Shown piece after piece: positions 27,367-37,543 of a DNA stretch of 64,000 nucleotides (positions within the stretch are counted from its first letter, which is position 1; every line of letters begins with the position of its first letter). The position numbers and the translations under genes were made by a program. Where the stretch lies: positions 372,001-436,000 of the forward strand of contig NZ_CP079737.1 of the NCBI RefSeq assembly GCF_019916025.1, in the 5' to 3' direction. Under the pieces are notes generated by a model that searched no databases, was not told the origin of the DNA, and saw nothing but the letters and a program-made list of their open reading frames with translations. Origin of the DNA: Paraclostridium bifermentans. GTDB lineage: Bacteria; Bacillota; Clostridia; Peptostreptococcales; Peptostreptococcaceae.

Positions 27367-27427
27367 CGTTATAACAAATATTCTACAAAATATAAATAAA
27401 AGAGATTAAGAAGGATGGACAGTTAAA

Positions 27428-28858
27428 ATGAGCAAAAACATAGAAAAAAGAAAACCTACGTTTCAGTTTGCAGTGTTAGTAATGGTTGCAATTATATCTT
27501 TAACTACAGTTGGAATGGTTGTATTTAAGGCATCTATAACAACAATGTTTTTATTATCATGGTTAATAGTAGTTCCTGCTGCTATGAAGTTAGGTTACAC
27601 GAATAGTGAAATTGAAGAAATGGGATTTGATGTTGGAAAAGGTGCATTTCAATCTAATATAATTGTGCTTTCTGTTGGAGTATTGATTGCTACATGGATA
27701 GCGGCTGGAACTATTCCAACTATAGTTTACAGTGGACTTGCTATAATAACACCTAAATACTTTTTAGTTACAACATTAGTAGTATGTTCTTTAACATCTA
27801 TAGCTACGGGAACTTCATGGGGGACTTTAGGTACTTCAGGTATAGCTTTAATGAGTATTGGAACTAGTATGGGGGTTCCTGCGGGTTTAACAGCTGGAGC
27901 TATAATATCTGGTGCGTTTTTTGGAGATAAGATTTCTCCTCTTTCAGATTCTACGAACTTATCAGCTGCAGTTTGTAAAACCGATGTTATAACTCATATA
28001 AAACATATGACTTTATCGGCAGTTCCGGCTTATATAATTTGTGTAGTTTTATATACAGTTATAGGATTTAAATATGCTAATAATACTATAGATTACAATC
28101 AAATAAATCAAGTAATGGAAGTTTTAAAAGCTAATTTTAATATAGGATTTGTTTCAATAATACCAATAATATTTTTACTTATTCTATTACTTTTACAAAA
28201 GCCATCTATAGTTTCCATACTAGCTTCTGGAGTAGCAGGCGCAATTATAGCGTTTTTCCAAGAAGGAGAAAGTGTTAGTAAGTTATTAAATTATATGCTT
28301 AATGGTTTTTCTATAGATACAGGTCTTGAATATACAGATAAACTATTAAATCGTGGTGGAATAATGAGTATGGCAGAGACTGTATTATTAGTATTTATAG
28401 TATTTGTTATAGCTGGAATTTTACAAAAGGCAGGGTTTTTAGAAGTTTTATTACAACCTATGTTAAGTAAGATAGGAAAGTCTAGAACTAAATTAATTGG
28501 AACTACATTTATATCTAGTTATCTTGCAAATGCGTTTAGTTCTTCTATGATGTTTACATCTGTATTTGTCGGAACTATAATGGAACCTTTATACAAGGAA
28601 TTTAATTTAAAACCTGAAAACTTATCTAGGATTATACAAGATACTGCAACCTTAGGGGCTCCACTAATTCCATGGAATTCAAATGCAATATTTTGTAGTC
28701 AAACATTAGGAGTTAGTTCTTTTGAATTTATTCCATACTGTTTCTTAAACTGGATAACTCCTTTAATAACATTTATATATGGAGTTACAGGATTTACAAT
28801 GAAAACATACACAGAAGAAGAAGTTGTTATGATGAGAGAAGTTGAAGAAGTTATATAA
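27428..28858 (+). CDS. NhaC-family Na+/H+ antiporter-like transporter
   Basis: A 476-residue polytopic membrane protein with about 11-12 hydrophobic segments. The NhaC signature regions GTSWGTLGTSGIALMSIG and GAFFGDKISPLSDSTNLSA are clear. Family members exchange sodium for protons, or malate for lactate with ions. It starts 62 bases after a MerR-type promoter and has an AAGGATGG ribosome binding site. Because a MerR/GyrI-type regulator controls it, it may export or exchange an organic ion rather than serve general sodium homeostasis. Confidence 0.88.
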   Translation: MSKNIEKRKPTFQFAVLVMVAIISLTTVGMVVFKASITTMFLLSWLIVVPAAMKLGYTNSEIEEMGFDVGKGAFQSNIIVLSVGVLIATWIAAGTIPTIVYSGLAIITPKYFLVTTLVVCSLTSIATGTSWGTLGTSGIALMSIGTSMGVPAGLTAGAIISGAFFGDKISPLSDSTNLSAAVCKTDVITHIKHMTLSAVPAYIICVVLYTVIGFKYANNTIDYNQINQVMEVLKANFNIGFVSIIPIIFLLILLLLQKPSIVSILASGVAGAIIAFFQEGESVSKLLNYMLNGFSIDTGLEYTDKLLNRGGIMSMAETVLLVFIVFVIAGILQKAGFLEVLLQPMLSKIGKSRTKLIGTTFISSYLANAFSSSMMFTSVFVGTIMEPLYKEFNLKPENLSRIIQDTATLGAPLIPWNSNAIFCSQTLGVSSFEFIPYCFLNWITPLITFIYGVTGFTMKTYTEEEVVMMREVEEVI

Positions 28859-28873
28859 AAAGGAGAAATTAAT

Positions 28874-29149
28874 ATGGAGTTTCATTATTATTATATAATT
28901 CAAGATATTGTAGGCGTACTTATGGCATTTATAGGGATAAGAATGTGTACATTAAGTATAAGAATGATTTTATCGAGTAAAAAATCTAAAAATGGAATAT
29001 TAATATCTATTAGCTATGCTTTAATTACAATTGCTGGTGTTAACTTATTATTTAATAACTTCAGATTAAAGACTTGGATTGTAAGTATAATTTTGATACT
29101 TTTAAGTTTATTAATTACAAATATAGTTAAAACTGATAAAACAATATAA
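28874..29149 (+). CDS. Small membrane protein co-transcribed with the antiporter
   Basis: A 91-residue protein with three hydrophobic segments (about 10-30, 42-60, 64-84). I do not recognise the family. It starts 16 bases after the NhaC-type gene with AAGGAG upstream, so it belongs to the same operon and could be a small accessory subunit. A terminator follows. Confidence 0.7.
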   Translation: MEFHYYYIIQDIVGVLMAFIGIRMCTLSIRMILSSKKSKNGILISISYALITIAGVNLLFNNFRLKTWIVSIILILLSLLITNIVKTDKTI

Positions 29150-29162
29150 ATATACATTAAAT

Positions 29163-29193
29163 AAAACTCATGTCCATTGGATATGAGTTTTTT
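29163..29193 (+). terminator. Intrinsic terminator of the antiporter operon
   Basis: AAACTCAT and ATGAGTTT form the stem, followed by six T. Confidence 0.85.
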
Positions 29194-29265
29194 GTTGATT
29201 TTAAAAATTATATATGGTAAAACCGTATTAAGCAAAAAGCTAATATGGAAAGGGTTGAGGTATCG

Positions 29266-30159
29266 ATGGAGTTTATACCTGCAAAGACTATTATATCTGG
29301 ATATAAAGAAAACCCAAATTGGTTTGGTATTAATTATGGGATGAATATATATAAAGGTTGTTGCCATGGTTGCATATACTGTGATTCAAGAAGCAACTGC
29401 TATCAAATAATAGAGTTTGATAGAGTTAGAATTAAAGAAAATTCAACTGAAACAATAAAAAAGGAACTTAAGTCAAAGAAAACAAAAGGGGTTGTAGGTA
29501 CAGGTGCTATGAGTGATCCATACAATCCATTTGAAGAAAAATTTATGTTAACAAGAGAAGCTTTAAAAGCAGTAGATGAAAATAGATTTGGGATATCAAT
29601 TGCTACTAAAAGTGATTTAATAACTAGAGATATAGATATATTAAAAAGAATACAAAGTCATTCACCTACGATTATAAAGATAACTATAACTACATACGAT
29701 GATAATCTATGTAAAAAGGTAGAAAGTAATGTCTGCCCAACATCTAAAAGATTTGAAGCTTTGAAGAAACTTTCAGATAATGGAATATATGCAGGTGTTT
29801 TATTAATGCCGATATTACCTTTTATTAATGATAATGAAGATAATATAAAAAATATTATTAAAAAGGCTTATGAATCGGGAGCTAAATTTGTATTCACTTA
29901 TGGATTAGGAGTAACGTTAAGACAAAATCAAAGAGAATACTATTTTGAACAATTAAGAAAGATATTTCCAGGTGAGGATTTAGATAAAAAGTACGAAAAA
30001 ATTTACGGGGAATCTTATGAAAATGGAGCTAGGAATTATGAGCATCTATGTAATGTTTTCAAAGAAGAGTGTGAAAAATATAATCTTTTATATAAAATGA
30101 AAGATATTATAAATGATTATAAAAATAAATATGAAAAAACTCAAATTAGTTGGTTTTAA
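29266..30159 (+). CDS. SPL-type radical SAM protein
   Basis: A 297-residue radical SAM enzyme. The cluster motif C-x3-C-x2-C is visible as CHGCIYC, preceded by NIYKGC. GVVGTGAMSDPYNPFEEKF near 85-103 is typical of the spore-photoproduct-lyase-like COG1533 group, whose reaction is mostly unknown. ATG at 29266 has AAAGGGTTGAGG upstream; an in-frame ATG at 29245 has no such site. It lies 20 bases before the TyrR-like activator and is likely co-transcribed with it. Confidence 0.87.
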   Translation: MEFIPAKTIISGYKENPNWFGINYGMNIYKGCCHGCIYCDSRSNCYQIIEFDRVRIKENSTETIKKELKSKKTKGVVGTGAMSDPYNPFEEKFMLTREALKAVDENRFGISIATKSDLITRDIDILKRIQSHSPTIIKITITTYDDNLCKKVESNVCPTSKRFEALKKLSDNGIYAGVLLMPILPFINDNEDNIKNIIKKAYESGAKFVFTYGLGVTLRQNQREYYFEQLRKIFPGEDLDKKYEKIYGESYENGARNYEHLCNVFKEECEKYNLLYKMKDIINDYKNKYEKTQISWF

Positions 30160-30179
30160 TATAAAAGGGAGACGTTTGT

Positions 30180-31757
30180 ATGGTTAGGTTTGAAGTAAAT
30201 ACAAAAGATAGATTTGGAATTACAACCGAGATTTTGTACAAGCTTTACAATAAAAATATAGATTTAGTATCTATGGAAGTTTTTCCTACAAAGGTTTGTA
30301 TAAAGATAAATGATATCGATGCAAAAACTAAAGAAATATTAAAAGAAGCTATTTGTAGCATAGCAGATGTAATATCAGTAAATGAAGTAGAACTTTTATC
30401 TTACGAAAAAAATGAGAGACAACTTCTCGCAGTTATTAACTCAGTAGATGAAGGAATTATATCTATTGATAAGGACTTTAAAATTAATATATTCAATAAT
30501 TACTGCCAAGAATTATTCAATTATAAAAAAGCAGAAGTAGTAGGTAGAGACATTAGAGAAATTGTAGGCAATGATGATATAATTGCGGATTTAGTTAATA
30601 AGGGAATAGAGTATGATAATATAAAATCTAGTTTGAAGCATGGAGATACTACAAGTAGTTATATTACTACAGGTAGAAGAATAACTAATGACTATGATGA
30701 AACTGTAGGAGCAGTTATTTCTATTAAAGATGTTAATAAAGCGAAACAACTGGTTAAAGTAATAAATAAGAATAATGATGGACCGTTTAAAGATATAATT
30801 GGAAATAGCAAAAGTATGGGCAAAGTAAAAAAAGTAACTACAACAATAGCTAAAAGTAATTCTACTGTTTTATTAAGGGGTGACAGTGGTACAGGTAAAG
30901 AGCTTTTTGCAAATGCTATTCACAACTTAAGTGATAGAAAAGACGAAAGATTTGTAGCTATTAACTGTGCTGCACTGCCAGATAGTTTATTAGAAAGTGA
31001 GCTATTTGGATATGAAAAAGGAAGTTTTACAGGAGCAATGCAAAGTGGTAAAGAAGGTTTATTTAAAGAAGCTAATAAAGGAACTATATTTTTAGATGAA
31101 ATAGGAGAATTATCAATGATTCTTCAAGCTAAACTGCTTAGAGTTTTACAAGAAGGAAAAATAAGAAAAATAGGAAGTAGTAAAGAAGAAGCTGTTGATG
31201 TTAGAGTAATAGCTGCTACTCATAAAAATCTTGAAAAAATGATAAAAGAGGGAAGCTTTAGAGAAGATTTGTATTATAGATTAAATGTAATTCCTATTAA
31301 GATACCAAATTTAAAAGAACGACTAGATGATATACCTATACTAGTTCAATTTTTTATAAATAAACTTAATAAGAAGTTAAATAAAGATATAAGGGGTTTT
31401 AAGAAAGAATTTATAGATGAATTAATGAGTTATGATTGGCCAGGGAATGTAAGAGAACTTCAAAATTTAATTGAGAGAGCTATGAATTTATGCAATGGAG
31501 ATATTTTAACTACTCAACATATTGTTATAGACTCTATATATAAAGATGAAGATATTACTGATAGTTTTATAGAAGAAGATGAAGAGGTAGAATTTAACTC
31601 ATTAAAAGAAGAAATGGAAAGATATGAAAAAGAAATAATTATGAAAGTATATGATTCAAATAAAAGTTATAGATCAAGTGCAAAAATACTAGGGATATCT
31701 CACACTGCAGTTATGAATAAAATTAAAAAATATAATATAAAGGAAGATGATTTGTAA
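30180..31757 (+). CDS. TyrR-like sigma-54 activator (ACT-PAS-AAA+-HTH)
   Basis: A 525-residue activator. An ACT domain (about 1-72) opens with [17 protein letters not shown], a PAS domain lies at about 80-190, and the AAA+ domain has Walker A GDSGTGKE at 234-241, the sigma-54 loop as GSFTGA at 281-286 and Walker B IFLDEIGE. The C-terminal helix-turn-helix resembles that of TyrR. ACT domains bind amino acids. Three perfect TyrR boxes start at its own stop codon and precede a sigma-54 promoter, so it almost certainly controls the methionine gamma-lyase gene. Unlike E. coli TyrR it keeps the sigma-54 contact loop. Confidence 0.92.
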   Translation: MVRFEVNTKDRFGITTEILYKLYNKNIDLVSMEVFPTKVCIKINDIDAKTKEILKEAICSIADVISVNEVELLSYEKNERQLLAVINSVDEGIISIDKDFKINIFNNYCQELFNYKKAEVVGRDIREIVGNDDIIADLVNKGIEYDNIKSSLKHGDTTSSYITTGRRITNDYDETVGAVISIKDVNKAKQLVKVINKNNDGPFKDIIGNSKSMGKVKKVTTTIAKSNSTVLLRGDSGTGKELFANAIHNLSDRKDERFVAINCAALPDSLLESELFGYEKGSFTGAMQSGKEGLFKEANKGTIFLDEIGELSMILQAKLLRVLQEGKIRKIGSSKEEAVDVRVIAATHKNLEKMIKEGSFREDLYYRLNVIPIKIPNLKERLDDIPILVQFFINKLNKKLNKDIRGFKKEFIDELMSYDWPGNVRELQNLIERAMNLCNGDILTTQHIVIDSIYKDEDITDSFIEEDEEVEFNSLKEEMERYEKEIIMKVYDSNKSYRSSAKILGISHTAVMNKIKKYNIKEDDL

Positions 31758-31770
31758 ATAAAGCTTTACA
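31753..31770 (+). promoter_or_regulatory. TyrR box 1
   Basis: TGTAAATAAAGCTTTACA matches the TyrR box TGTAAA-N6-TTTACA exactly. It overlaps the stop codon of the regulator gene. Confidence 0.85.
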
Positions 31771-31772
31771 TA

Positions 31773-31790
31773 TGTAAATAAATATTTACA
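31773..31790 (+). promoter_or_regulatory. TyrR box 2
   Basis: TGTAAATAAATATTTACA is a second perfect match, 20 bp from box 1, so both lie on the same DNA face. Confidence 0.85.
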
Positions 31791-31805
31791 GTAAGTATAA
31801 TGATT

Positions 31806-31823
31806 TGTAAATAAAGGTTTACA
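31806..31823 (+). promoter_or_regulatory. TyrR box 3
   Basis: TGTAAATAAAGGTTTACA is a third perfect match, 33 bp from box 2, about three helical turns. It lies 125 bp upstream of the -24 element, a normal enhancer distance. Confidence 0.85.
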
Positions 31824-31947
31824 TTAAAAAATTATCTTTGAAAATATAAATTCCAACTTTGTGTAAACGTTTCGAAAAATAGCGTATTTTCAATGTTTTT
31901 GCGTTTTTAAAATTAAATAAATATTTTTATTCGAAAATAAAAAAGTT

Positions 31948-31963
31948 TGGCATGAGAGTTGCT
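31948..31963 (+). promoter_or_regulatory. Sigma-54 (-24/-12) promoter of methionine gamma-lyase
   Basis: TGGCAT, spacer GAGAG and TTGCT fit the sigma-54 consensus. It lies 42 bases before the ATG and downstream of three TyrR boxes. Confidence 0.87.
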
Positions 31964-32004
31964 CATATATAATAGCGTAAATAAATTTAAAGGGGGAACT
32001 CAAA

Positions 32005-33198
32005 ATGGAAAACTTAAAGAATAAAAAATTCGCAACAAAAGCTATACACGGAGGTCATAAAAAGGATCCAGTATCAGGGGCTTTAACTACACCTATATAT
32101 CAAACATCAACTTTCGTATTTGATAGTGCTGAACAAGGTGGTAGAAGATTTGCATTAGAAGAAGATGGATTTATATATTCAAGACTTGGGAACCCAACAA
32201 ATGCGCAACTAGAAGAAAAAATGGCACTATTAGAAAATGGAGAAGCTTGTATGTCAACAGGTTCAGGAATAGGTGCTATAACTTCAGCATTATGGACTGC
32301 ATTAAAAGCAGGAGATCATATAGTTGCAAGTAAAACTTTATATGGTTGCACTTATGCAATGTTAAACCATGGAATAAGCAGATACGGAGTAGAAGTTACT
32401 TTTGTAGATGCAACTAACTTAGATGAAGTAAAAGGAGCTATGAAAGAAAACACTAAAGTTGTTTACTTAGAAACTCCAGCTAACCCAGACTTAAAATTAG
32501 TTGATATAGAAGCTATATCTAAAATAGCTCATGAAGTAGAAGGTTGTATGGTATTTGTTGATAACACTTTCTGTACTCCATACTTACAAAGACCAATTGA
32601 ATTAGGAGCTGACGTTGTTGTACACTCTGCTACTAAGTACTTAAATGGACACGGAGATGTTATAGCAGGTTTCGTTGTTGGGAAAAAAGACTTTATAACT
32701 CAAGTAAGATTATTCGGAGTTAAGGATATGACAGGTTCTGTTTTATCTCCATTTGATGCTTACTTAATATTAAGAGGTATGAAAACTTTACAAATAAGAA
32801 TGGATAGACATACTAAGAATGCTATAGAAGTTGCTAAATTCTTAGAATCTCATCCAAATGTAGAAACAGTTAGCTACCCAGGATTAGAAAGTTTCCCACA
32901 ATATGAATTAGCTAAAAAACAAATGGACATGCCAGGAGGTATGATAGCATTTGAAGTTAAAGGCGGACTTGAAGGTGGTAAAAAATTACTAAACTCTTTA
33001 GAGTTATGTACTCTTGCAGTTAGTTTAGGTGATTGTGAAACATTAATACAACATCCTGCTTCAATGACTCACTCTCCATATACTCAAGAAGAAAGAGCTG
33101 AAGCTGGAATATCTGAAGGATTAATAAGAATATCTGTTGGTCTTGAAGATGCAGAAGATATAATAGCAGATTTAAAACAAGGTTTAGATAGATTATAA
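32005..33198 (+). CDS. megL: Methionine gamma-lyase
   Basis: A 397-residue Cys/Met-metabolism PLP enzyme. [12 protein letters not shown] holds the Schiff-base Lys. SRLGNPT and TGSGIGA bind the cofactor. Cys115 in LYGCTYA matches the active-site Cys that distinguishes methionine gamma-lyase from cystathionine lyases, which usually have Gly or Pro there. It splits methionine to methanethiol, 2-oxobutyrate and ammonia for fermentation. It is a single-gene unit controlled by TyrR boxes and sigma-54, with AAGGGGGA upstream and a strong terminator. Confidence 0.92.
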   Translation: MENLKNKKFATKAIHGGHKKDPVSGALTTPIYQTSTFVFDSAEQGGRRFALEEDGFIYSRLGNPTNAQLEEKMALLENGEACMSTGSGIGAITSALWTALKAGDHIVASKTLYGCTYAMLNHGISRYGVEVTFVDATNLDEVKGAMKENTKVVYLETPANPDLKLVDIEAISKIAHEVEGCMVFVDNTFCTPYLQRPIELGADVVVHSATKYLNGHGDVIAGFVVGKKDFITQVRLFGVKDMTGSVLSPFDAYLILRGMKTLQIRMDRHTKNAIEVAKFLESHPNVETVSYPGLESFPQYELAKKQMDMPGGMIAFEVKGGLEGGKKLLNSLELCTLAVSLGDCETLIQHPASMTHSPYTQEERAEAGISEGLIRISVGLEDAEDIIADLKQGLDRL

Positions 33199-33214
33199 TA
33201 AATATTTATAAATA

Positions 33215-33250
33215 AAAAAGGCTACAATTCTATGAAATTGTAGCCTTTTT
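33215..33250. terminator. Strong bidirectional terminator between megL and the FUSC gene
   Basis: AAAAAGGCTACAATT and AATTGTAGCCTTTTT form a perfect 15-bp stem with A and T tracts on both sides. Confidence 0.92.
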
Positions 33251-33251
33251 A

Positions 33252-35186
33252 TTAATTAAAAGCAGTTAGATAGTTATATAAAGTAGATTGATTTGATTCG
33301 CTGTAATTCATGTCATTTATTATATTTAATATTCTAGATATTTTTATAAATAAAATCTTTTCTTTTATGTTAGATGTAGACTTGGTAGCTTCCTGTATTC
33401 GTGATTCCATGATATCTAGATTACTAGAATTAATTAATATAGATTCTACATTAAATAGTATTTTATTAAATACTTGATCATCTTTTTCTAGTAAATATAT
33501 TTGGTATAAATCATTCATTAAAACTTTGTTTTTATTTATAAATGATTTATCCATATTTAAACCATTTTGATTTAAGTAACTTATTCTTAAATCTATTAAA
33601 TCTGGGATTAAATATAATATTCCTATAACACTTGTACTTTTATTACCCTCATTAAGAAGAACTTCTCCAAGCATTTTTCTAGAAGAATCTCTTTGAATGT
33701 TGTTTAAGTTATTTTCCTCATCTAAGAGTTTACGACTAAATACGAATTTATTGGCTAATAAAGATATAGCAATACCTATAACAACAAATACTATTCTATT
33801 GATTATTATAAAGTTAGGATTTGGAACGTATAATGCAGCTGAAGCTACAGCTGATACTGTAACAAATGCAACTAAATTTCTATAATCAGATACATACGAC
33901 ATTAGGTATCCAGCTAGTACTAGCATTACAGTCCTTAAGCCAGGGTCGGTAACTATATTAAATAAAATAGCCATCACAATTGAGCCCATTATAGTACCTA
34001 TTATCCTCTTTTTTGACTTGCGAATAGTGTACTCAGAATGTGGTTGTGATAATGCAAAAACTGTGTAAACTGCCCATTCGCCATATTCTATATTGAAGAA
34101 TTTAACAATAAAGAATGTCAATGAAACAACTAAACCTAATCGTATACCATAAGCAAATCGAGGAGACTTGAGGTTCATAAGATTTTTCTGAACGTGCAGT
34201 TCTTTGAACTCTTGAGGTATAGAAAGTTCATTTTGTACATTTTTTTGATTATTAATCGTATTTTTATATATTTTTAACTCTACATTTAAAGTTTTAACTA
34301 CATCAATGAAATCATAAACAACTTCGATATCTACAATATCTAGTAAGCATAAATTAAGTTCACTATACTTACACTCTAAGTCGGTTATATTAACATCAAA
34401 TTTATCATTTTTTATATCATTTACTACAGTAAATATATCGTCTAGAATTTGTGAAGAATAACTTTTGTTTTCTACATTACTTAGTATATAATTTATTTTC
34501 TCTAGACAAGATAATATATTCAATGTGTTTACTCCACATTCTGTAAAATGAGATTCACTTTTCCCACTCTCAAATATTAACGATTTAAGATTAGCTATAT
34601 TTAAAGATAAAGATGTATCTATATTTTTAGTATCACTTTGTGATCTTAATAAATCAATTTTAATCAATAAATCATCTACTATTTTGTTGAACATAGAATT
34701 TCTTGATTTAGTTAGTTTATTTTTATTAGCTAATAATTGAACACCCATTATCATAAATGCTCCAGCAACCAGAGATAAAAGTCTTAGAGGTAATTGAGAT
34801 ATTGATATAGGGGAAACTATCATTAACATATAGTGTAAGCCTACCATCATATTAACGGGTTTTTTTAATTCATAACTAAAATAATAACCTATAAATAACA
34901 TTATTGAAAAGTTAAGTATTAATCCTAATAATACATTTTGAGAAACTAAAAAAGCAGATAATCCAAATGCTAAATTAAGAACTATTAAGTTCAATAGATT
35001 TTTAATTGGATTTAGTGTTAAATCCGTTTGCAATAGTACAAGCATAAGTACAACTGTCGTAACCCCTATAAGGGAATTTTCTGGCTTGAATATACTTTTA
35101 AACAAACTCACTAATAAAACTACAAATATAAAAATTAAAGTTTTAGAAAAAATTAGTGATATAATTTCTTTTTTATTTTTTTTCAT
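33252..35186 (-). CDS. FUSC-family membrane protein
   Basis: A 644-residue protein with a block of about six hydrophobic segments in residues 10-150, a cytoplasmic helical region (about 160-325), a second membrane block (about 330-470) containing SKKRIIGTIMGSIV, and a C-terminal soluble tail. This duplicated layout with RIIGTIMGS is typical of FUSC/AaeB-like proteins, which are implicated in export of aromatic acids or are of unknown function. It is a monocistronic minus-strand gene with GAAGGAG upstream. Substrate unknown. Confidence 0.82.
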   Translation of the reverse strand: MKKNKKEIISLIFSKTLIFIFVVLLVSLFKSIFKPENSLIGVTTVVLMLVLLQTDLTLNPIKNLLNLIVLNLAFGLSAFLVSQNVLLGLILNFSIMLFIGYYFSYELKKPVNMMVGLHYMLMIVSPISISQLPLRLLSLVAGAFMIMGVQLLANKNKLTKSRNSMFNKIVDDLLIKIDLLRSQSDTKNIDTSLSLNIANLKSLIFESGKSESHFTECGVNTLNILSCLEKINYILSNVENKSYSSQILDDIFTVVNDIKNDKFDVNITDLECKYSELNLCLLDIVDIEVVYDFIDVVKTLNVELKIYKNTINNQKNVQNELSIPQEFKELHVQKNLMNLKSPRFAYGIRLGLVVSLTFFIVKFFNIEYGEWAVYTVFALSQPHSEYTIRKSKKRIIGTIMGSIVMAILFNIVTDPGLRTVMLVLAGYLMSYVSDYRNLVAFVTVSAVASAALYVPNPNFIIINRIVFVVIGIAISLLANKFVFSRKLLDEENNLNNIQRDSSRKMLGEVLLNEGNKSTSVIGILYLIPDLIDLRISYLNQNGLNMDKSFINKNKVLMNDLYQIYLLEKDDQVFNKILFNVESILINSSNLDIMESRIQEATKSTSNIKEKILFIKISRILNIINDMNYSESNQSTLYNYLTAFN

Positions 35187-35503
35187 TCTTCTATTTTCGC
35201 TCCTTCACATATGAACATTTTCAAAATAATATCATATGTTTTAATAAAAACCAAGTTGTTCATACGATACGTGAGTGAACTAAAAAAAATTTTATTTATA
35301 AAATGTTCTCTAGAAAATGCAATATATTTGTACTTTTCTTATTATATTTCGAATGCGTCTGTATGAATTTTAATAAATAAAGTGAATAATTCATCTGTAA
35401 AATAATTTTAAAATAAAACGAATTGACACCTATTAAGGATATAGAGTAAAATTTCTCAGTACAGTAGAACTTATAATTTTAAAAGAAAGGAAATTTGAAA
35501 TGT
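35187..35503. other. Divergent intergenic region, FUSC and nhaA
   Basis: Very AT-rich. The only element I can support is the plus-strand promoter at 35423-35452; the minus-strand FUSC promoter must also lie here but is not distinct. Confidence 0.5.
35423..35452 (+). promoter_or_regulatory. Sigma-A-type promoter for nhaA
   Basis: TTGACA and TAAAAT separated by 18 bp lie about 50 bases before the nhaA start region. Confidence 0.6.
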
Positions 35504-36686
35504 ATGAAAAGTAGGTTTAAGAATATAATTAGCTCAGAGGTGTTTACCAGGCGTATTACTTATAGTTTCAACAATAGTTTCTTTATTAATAGCAAATAGT
35601 CAACAAGGAGAAGTATACCATCATTTATTAAGTAAAATTCCCCTATTAGGAGACTTTAATATTCATATGATAATAAATGATTTTTTAATGGCAATATTTT
35701 TCTTATTTGTAGGACTTGAAATTAAAAATGAGATATTAAATGGGAATTTATCTAGTTTTAAAAAGGCTTCATTTCCTATAATAGGTGCTATTGGTGGAGT
35801 TCTGGTTCCAGCAATTATATTTTTAATATTTAATTCTAATACAAATTATTCTATTGGCGTAGGAGTGCCTATATCAACTGACATAGCCTTTGCAATAGGT
35901 ATATTTATGATATTAAAAAACAAATTAAATCCAGCATTAAAGATATTTTTATTATCTTTAGCTGTTGTTGATGACTTGATATCTATTTTAGTAATAGGAG
36001 TATTGTATTCTTCAGATATAGACATAGGTTTTTTAATACTTTCAGTTATAACATTTGGGGTATTAATTTTAATGAATAGAAGAAACATAGATAAAGTTAC
36101 TCCATACATGATGATAGGTATGGTTTTATGGATATTTATTTACTATAGTGGCATACATGCGACTATAAGTGGGGTACTAATTGCTATAGCTATACCATCT
36201 AAAAAAATAATAGCCTCAAAACAACCTATGATGTATAGGTTAGAACATAAGTTAGCTCCTTTATGTAACTTAGTTATATTACCTTTATTTGCTTTAGCAA
36301 ATACAGCTATAAATTTAAACATAGATATAGACTTTAATTCAACTAATACATTAATAACAGGAGTAGTAATGGGGTTAGTAGTTGGAAAGCCACTTGGTAT
36401 AATGTTATTCACTTGGCTAGGAACTAAACTTAATATAACAGAAAAGCCAGAAGGCATAGAATGGGCAGATATAATACCTGTTTCGTTACTAGCGGGAATA
36501 GGTTTTACAATGTCTATATTCGTGTCTGAAATAGCTTTTGTGGGTAATGGAGAACTCGTTAATATATGTAAAATATCGATATTGTCATCCTCTATAGTTT
36601 CTATAGTCGCGACATACTTAGTTTCGTCTATGATTTATTTATATAAACAAAAAACTGATCATGTAATTGAGGCTAAGAGTGCATGA
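35504..36686 (+). pseudogene. nhaA: NhaA Na+/H+ antiporter gene with a one-base frameshift
   Basis: From ATG 35504 the frame encodes an NhaA-like start ending SSEVF, then shifts. The expected continuation PGVLLIVSTIVSLLIANS is read from 35547 in the next frame and runs intact to 36686. One extra base at about 35543-35546 explains it; the original frame stops at 35597. Together the parts give about 393 residues, the normal NhaA length. The transport core is intact, with STDIAFAIG and the essential Asp pair in VVDDL. Reinitiation at ATG 35667 would give a 339-residue product lacking the first transmembrane helix. Decay, phase variation or sequencing error cannot be distinguished here. Confidence 0.85.
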
Positions 36687-36727
36687 TCTTTATAAATAAT
36701 ATACAAATTTATGAAATTAATTAAGTA

Positions 36728-36784
36728 AAATCTAGCTCGTATGTTATATCTATAGCTATTTATAGATTCGGCGAGCTAGATTTA
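36728..36784. terminator. Bidirectional terminator-like long hairpin
   Basis: AAATCTAGCTCG and CGAGCTAGATTT form a 12-bp stem, with an inner ATCTATA/TATAGAT stem. It lies between convergent genes. Confidence 0.75.
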
Positions 36785-36796
36785 TTTATAAAATGG

Positions 36797-37543
36797 TTAC
36801 TTTATTTTGAAAAACTTTAAAGCTTTTTCTTTTTCTTCTTCGCTAGCAAGCCAAGTTTTTATAAATGGATATTCTAAAATAACTTGAAAATCATTACTAA
36901 CATTAAGTTTATGAATGATAATCATATAACTTGGAGTAGGAATTACTTCATGAATATAGCTTATCGCACCCCAATGATCATCTTTTACAGGGTATCTTAA
37001 ACCTAAAAGAAAGTTTTCTACTGTATAAATAAAAGCATAAAAAGATGGAGAAGGATGATCCATATTTGCTAAAATATCTCTATTAGCATCATACATATAT
37101 CCCTTTTGAGATAAAATACATTGTAAGTTTTTATAGTTTTCAATTTTATATAATTGATCTATATAGTCAGGGCTAAACATGTTATCACTATCAATTCTTA
37201 TATGAAACACGTATTTATATGGACTAATAATTTCTTTTATTAGGTTATCGGCATCATCTGTAAAAATTATATTGTCAGGTAACTTTGGATATCTAGAAAG
37301 AGAATTATCTATTATCTCTTTTGTTCCAGGTGTATGTCTTAATATACATTTGAAATTTTGATTAGTTTGATTTATGAGACTTTTAGCTGTATAATCCATA
37401 AACACATCTACTCTTGGATCTATCCATTCTTTAGTTTGAGCCTTTTGGGATATGGGGGAGTAAAGAATTTTGAACCCACACCAAAAAGGATGATCTAATA
37501 TATTGAATGGAATATCTATAATCATTATCTTTTCATCAATCAT
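36797..37543 (-). CDS. Putative rhamnosyltransferase-like glycosyltransferase
   Basis: A 248-residue cytoplasmic protein resembling the putative rhamnosyl transferase family. It has a GT-A-like RIDSDN motif near 137-142 that would bind the nucleotide-sugar metal. VFMDYTAKSLINQTNQNFKC near 48-67 matches the conserved start of these proteins. It stands alone on the minus strand with AGGAGAG upstream; no polysaccharide cluster is nearby. The acceptor and sugar are unknown. Confidence 0.7.
   Translation of the reverse strand: MIDEKIMIIDIPFNILDHPFWCGFKILYSPISQKAQTKEWIDPRVDVFMDYTAKSLINQTNQNFKCILRHTPGTKEIIDNSLSRYPKLPDNIIFTDDADNLIKEIISPYKYVFHIRIDSDNMFSPDYIDQLYKIENYKNLQCILSQKGYMYDANRDILANMDHPSPSFYAFIYTVENFLLGLRYPVKDDHWGAISYIHEVIPTPSYMIIIHKLNVSNDFQVILEYPFIKTWLASEEEKEKALKFFKIK

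Larger units (their letters stand above)
27053..27427 (+). other. Gene-poor regulatory stretch upstream of the antiporter
   Basis: It contains a sigma-54 promoter (27172-27187), a possible 26-codon ORF (27217-27297) and a MerR-type promoter (27336-27366). I see no other gene. Confidence 0.6.
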
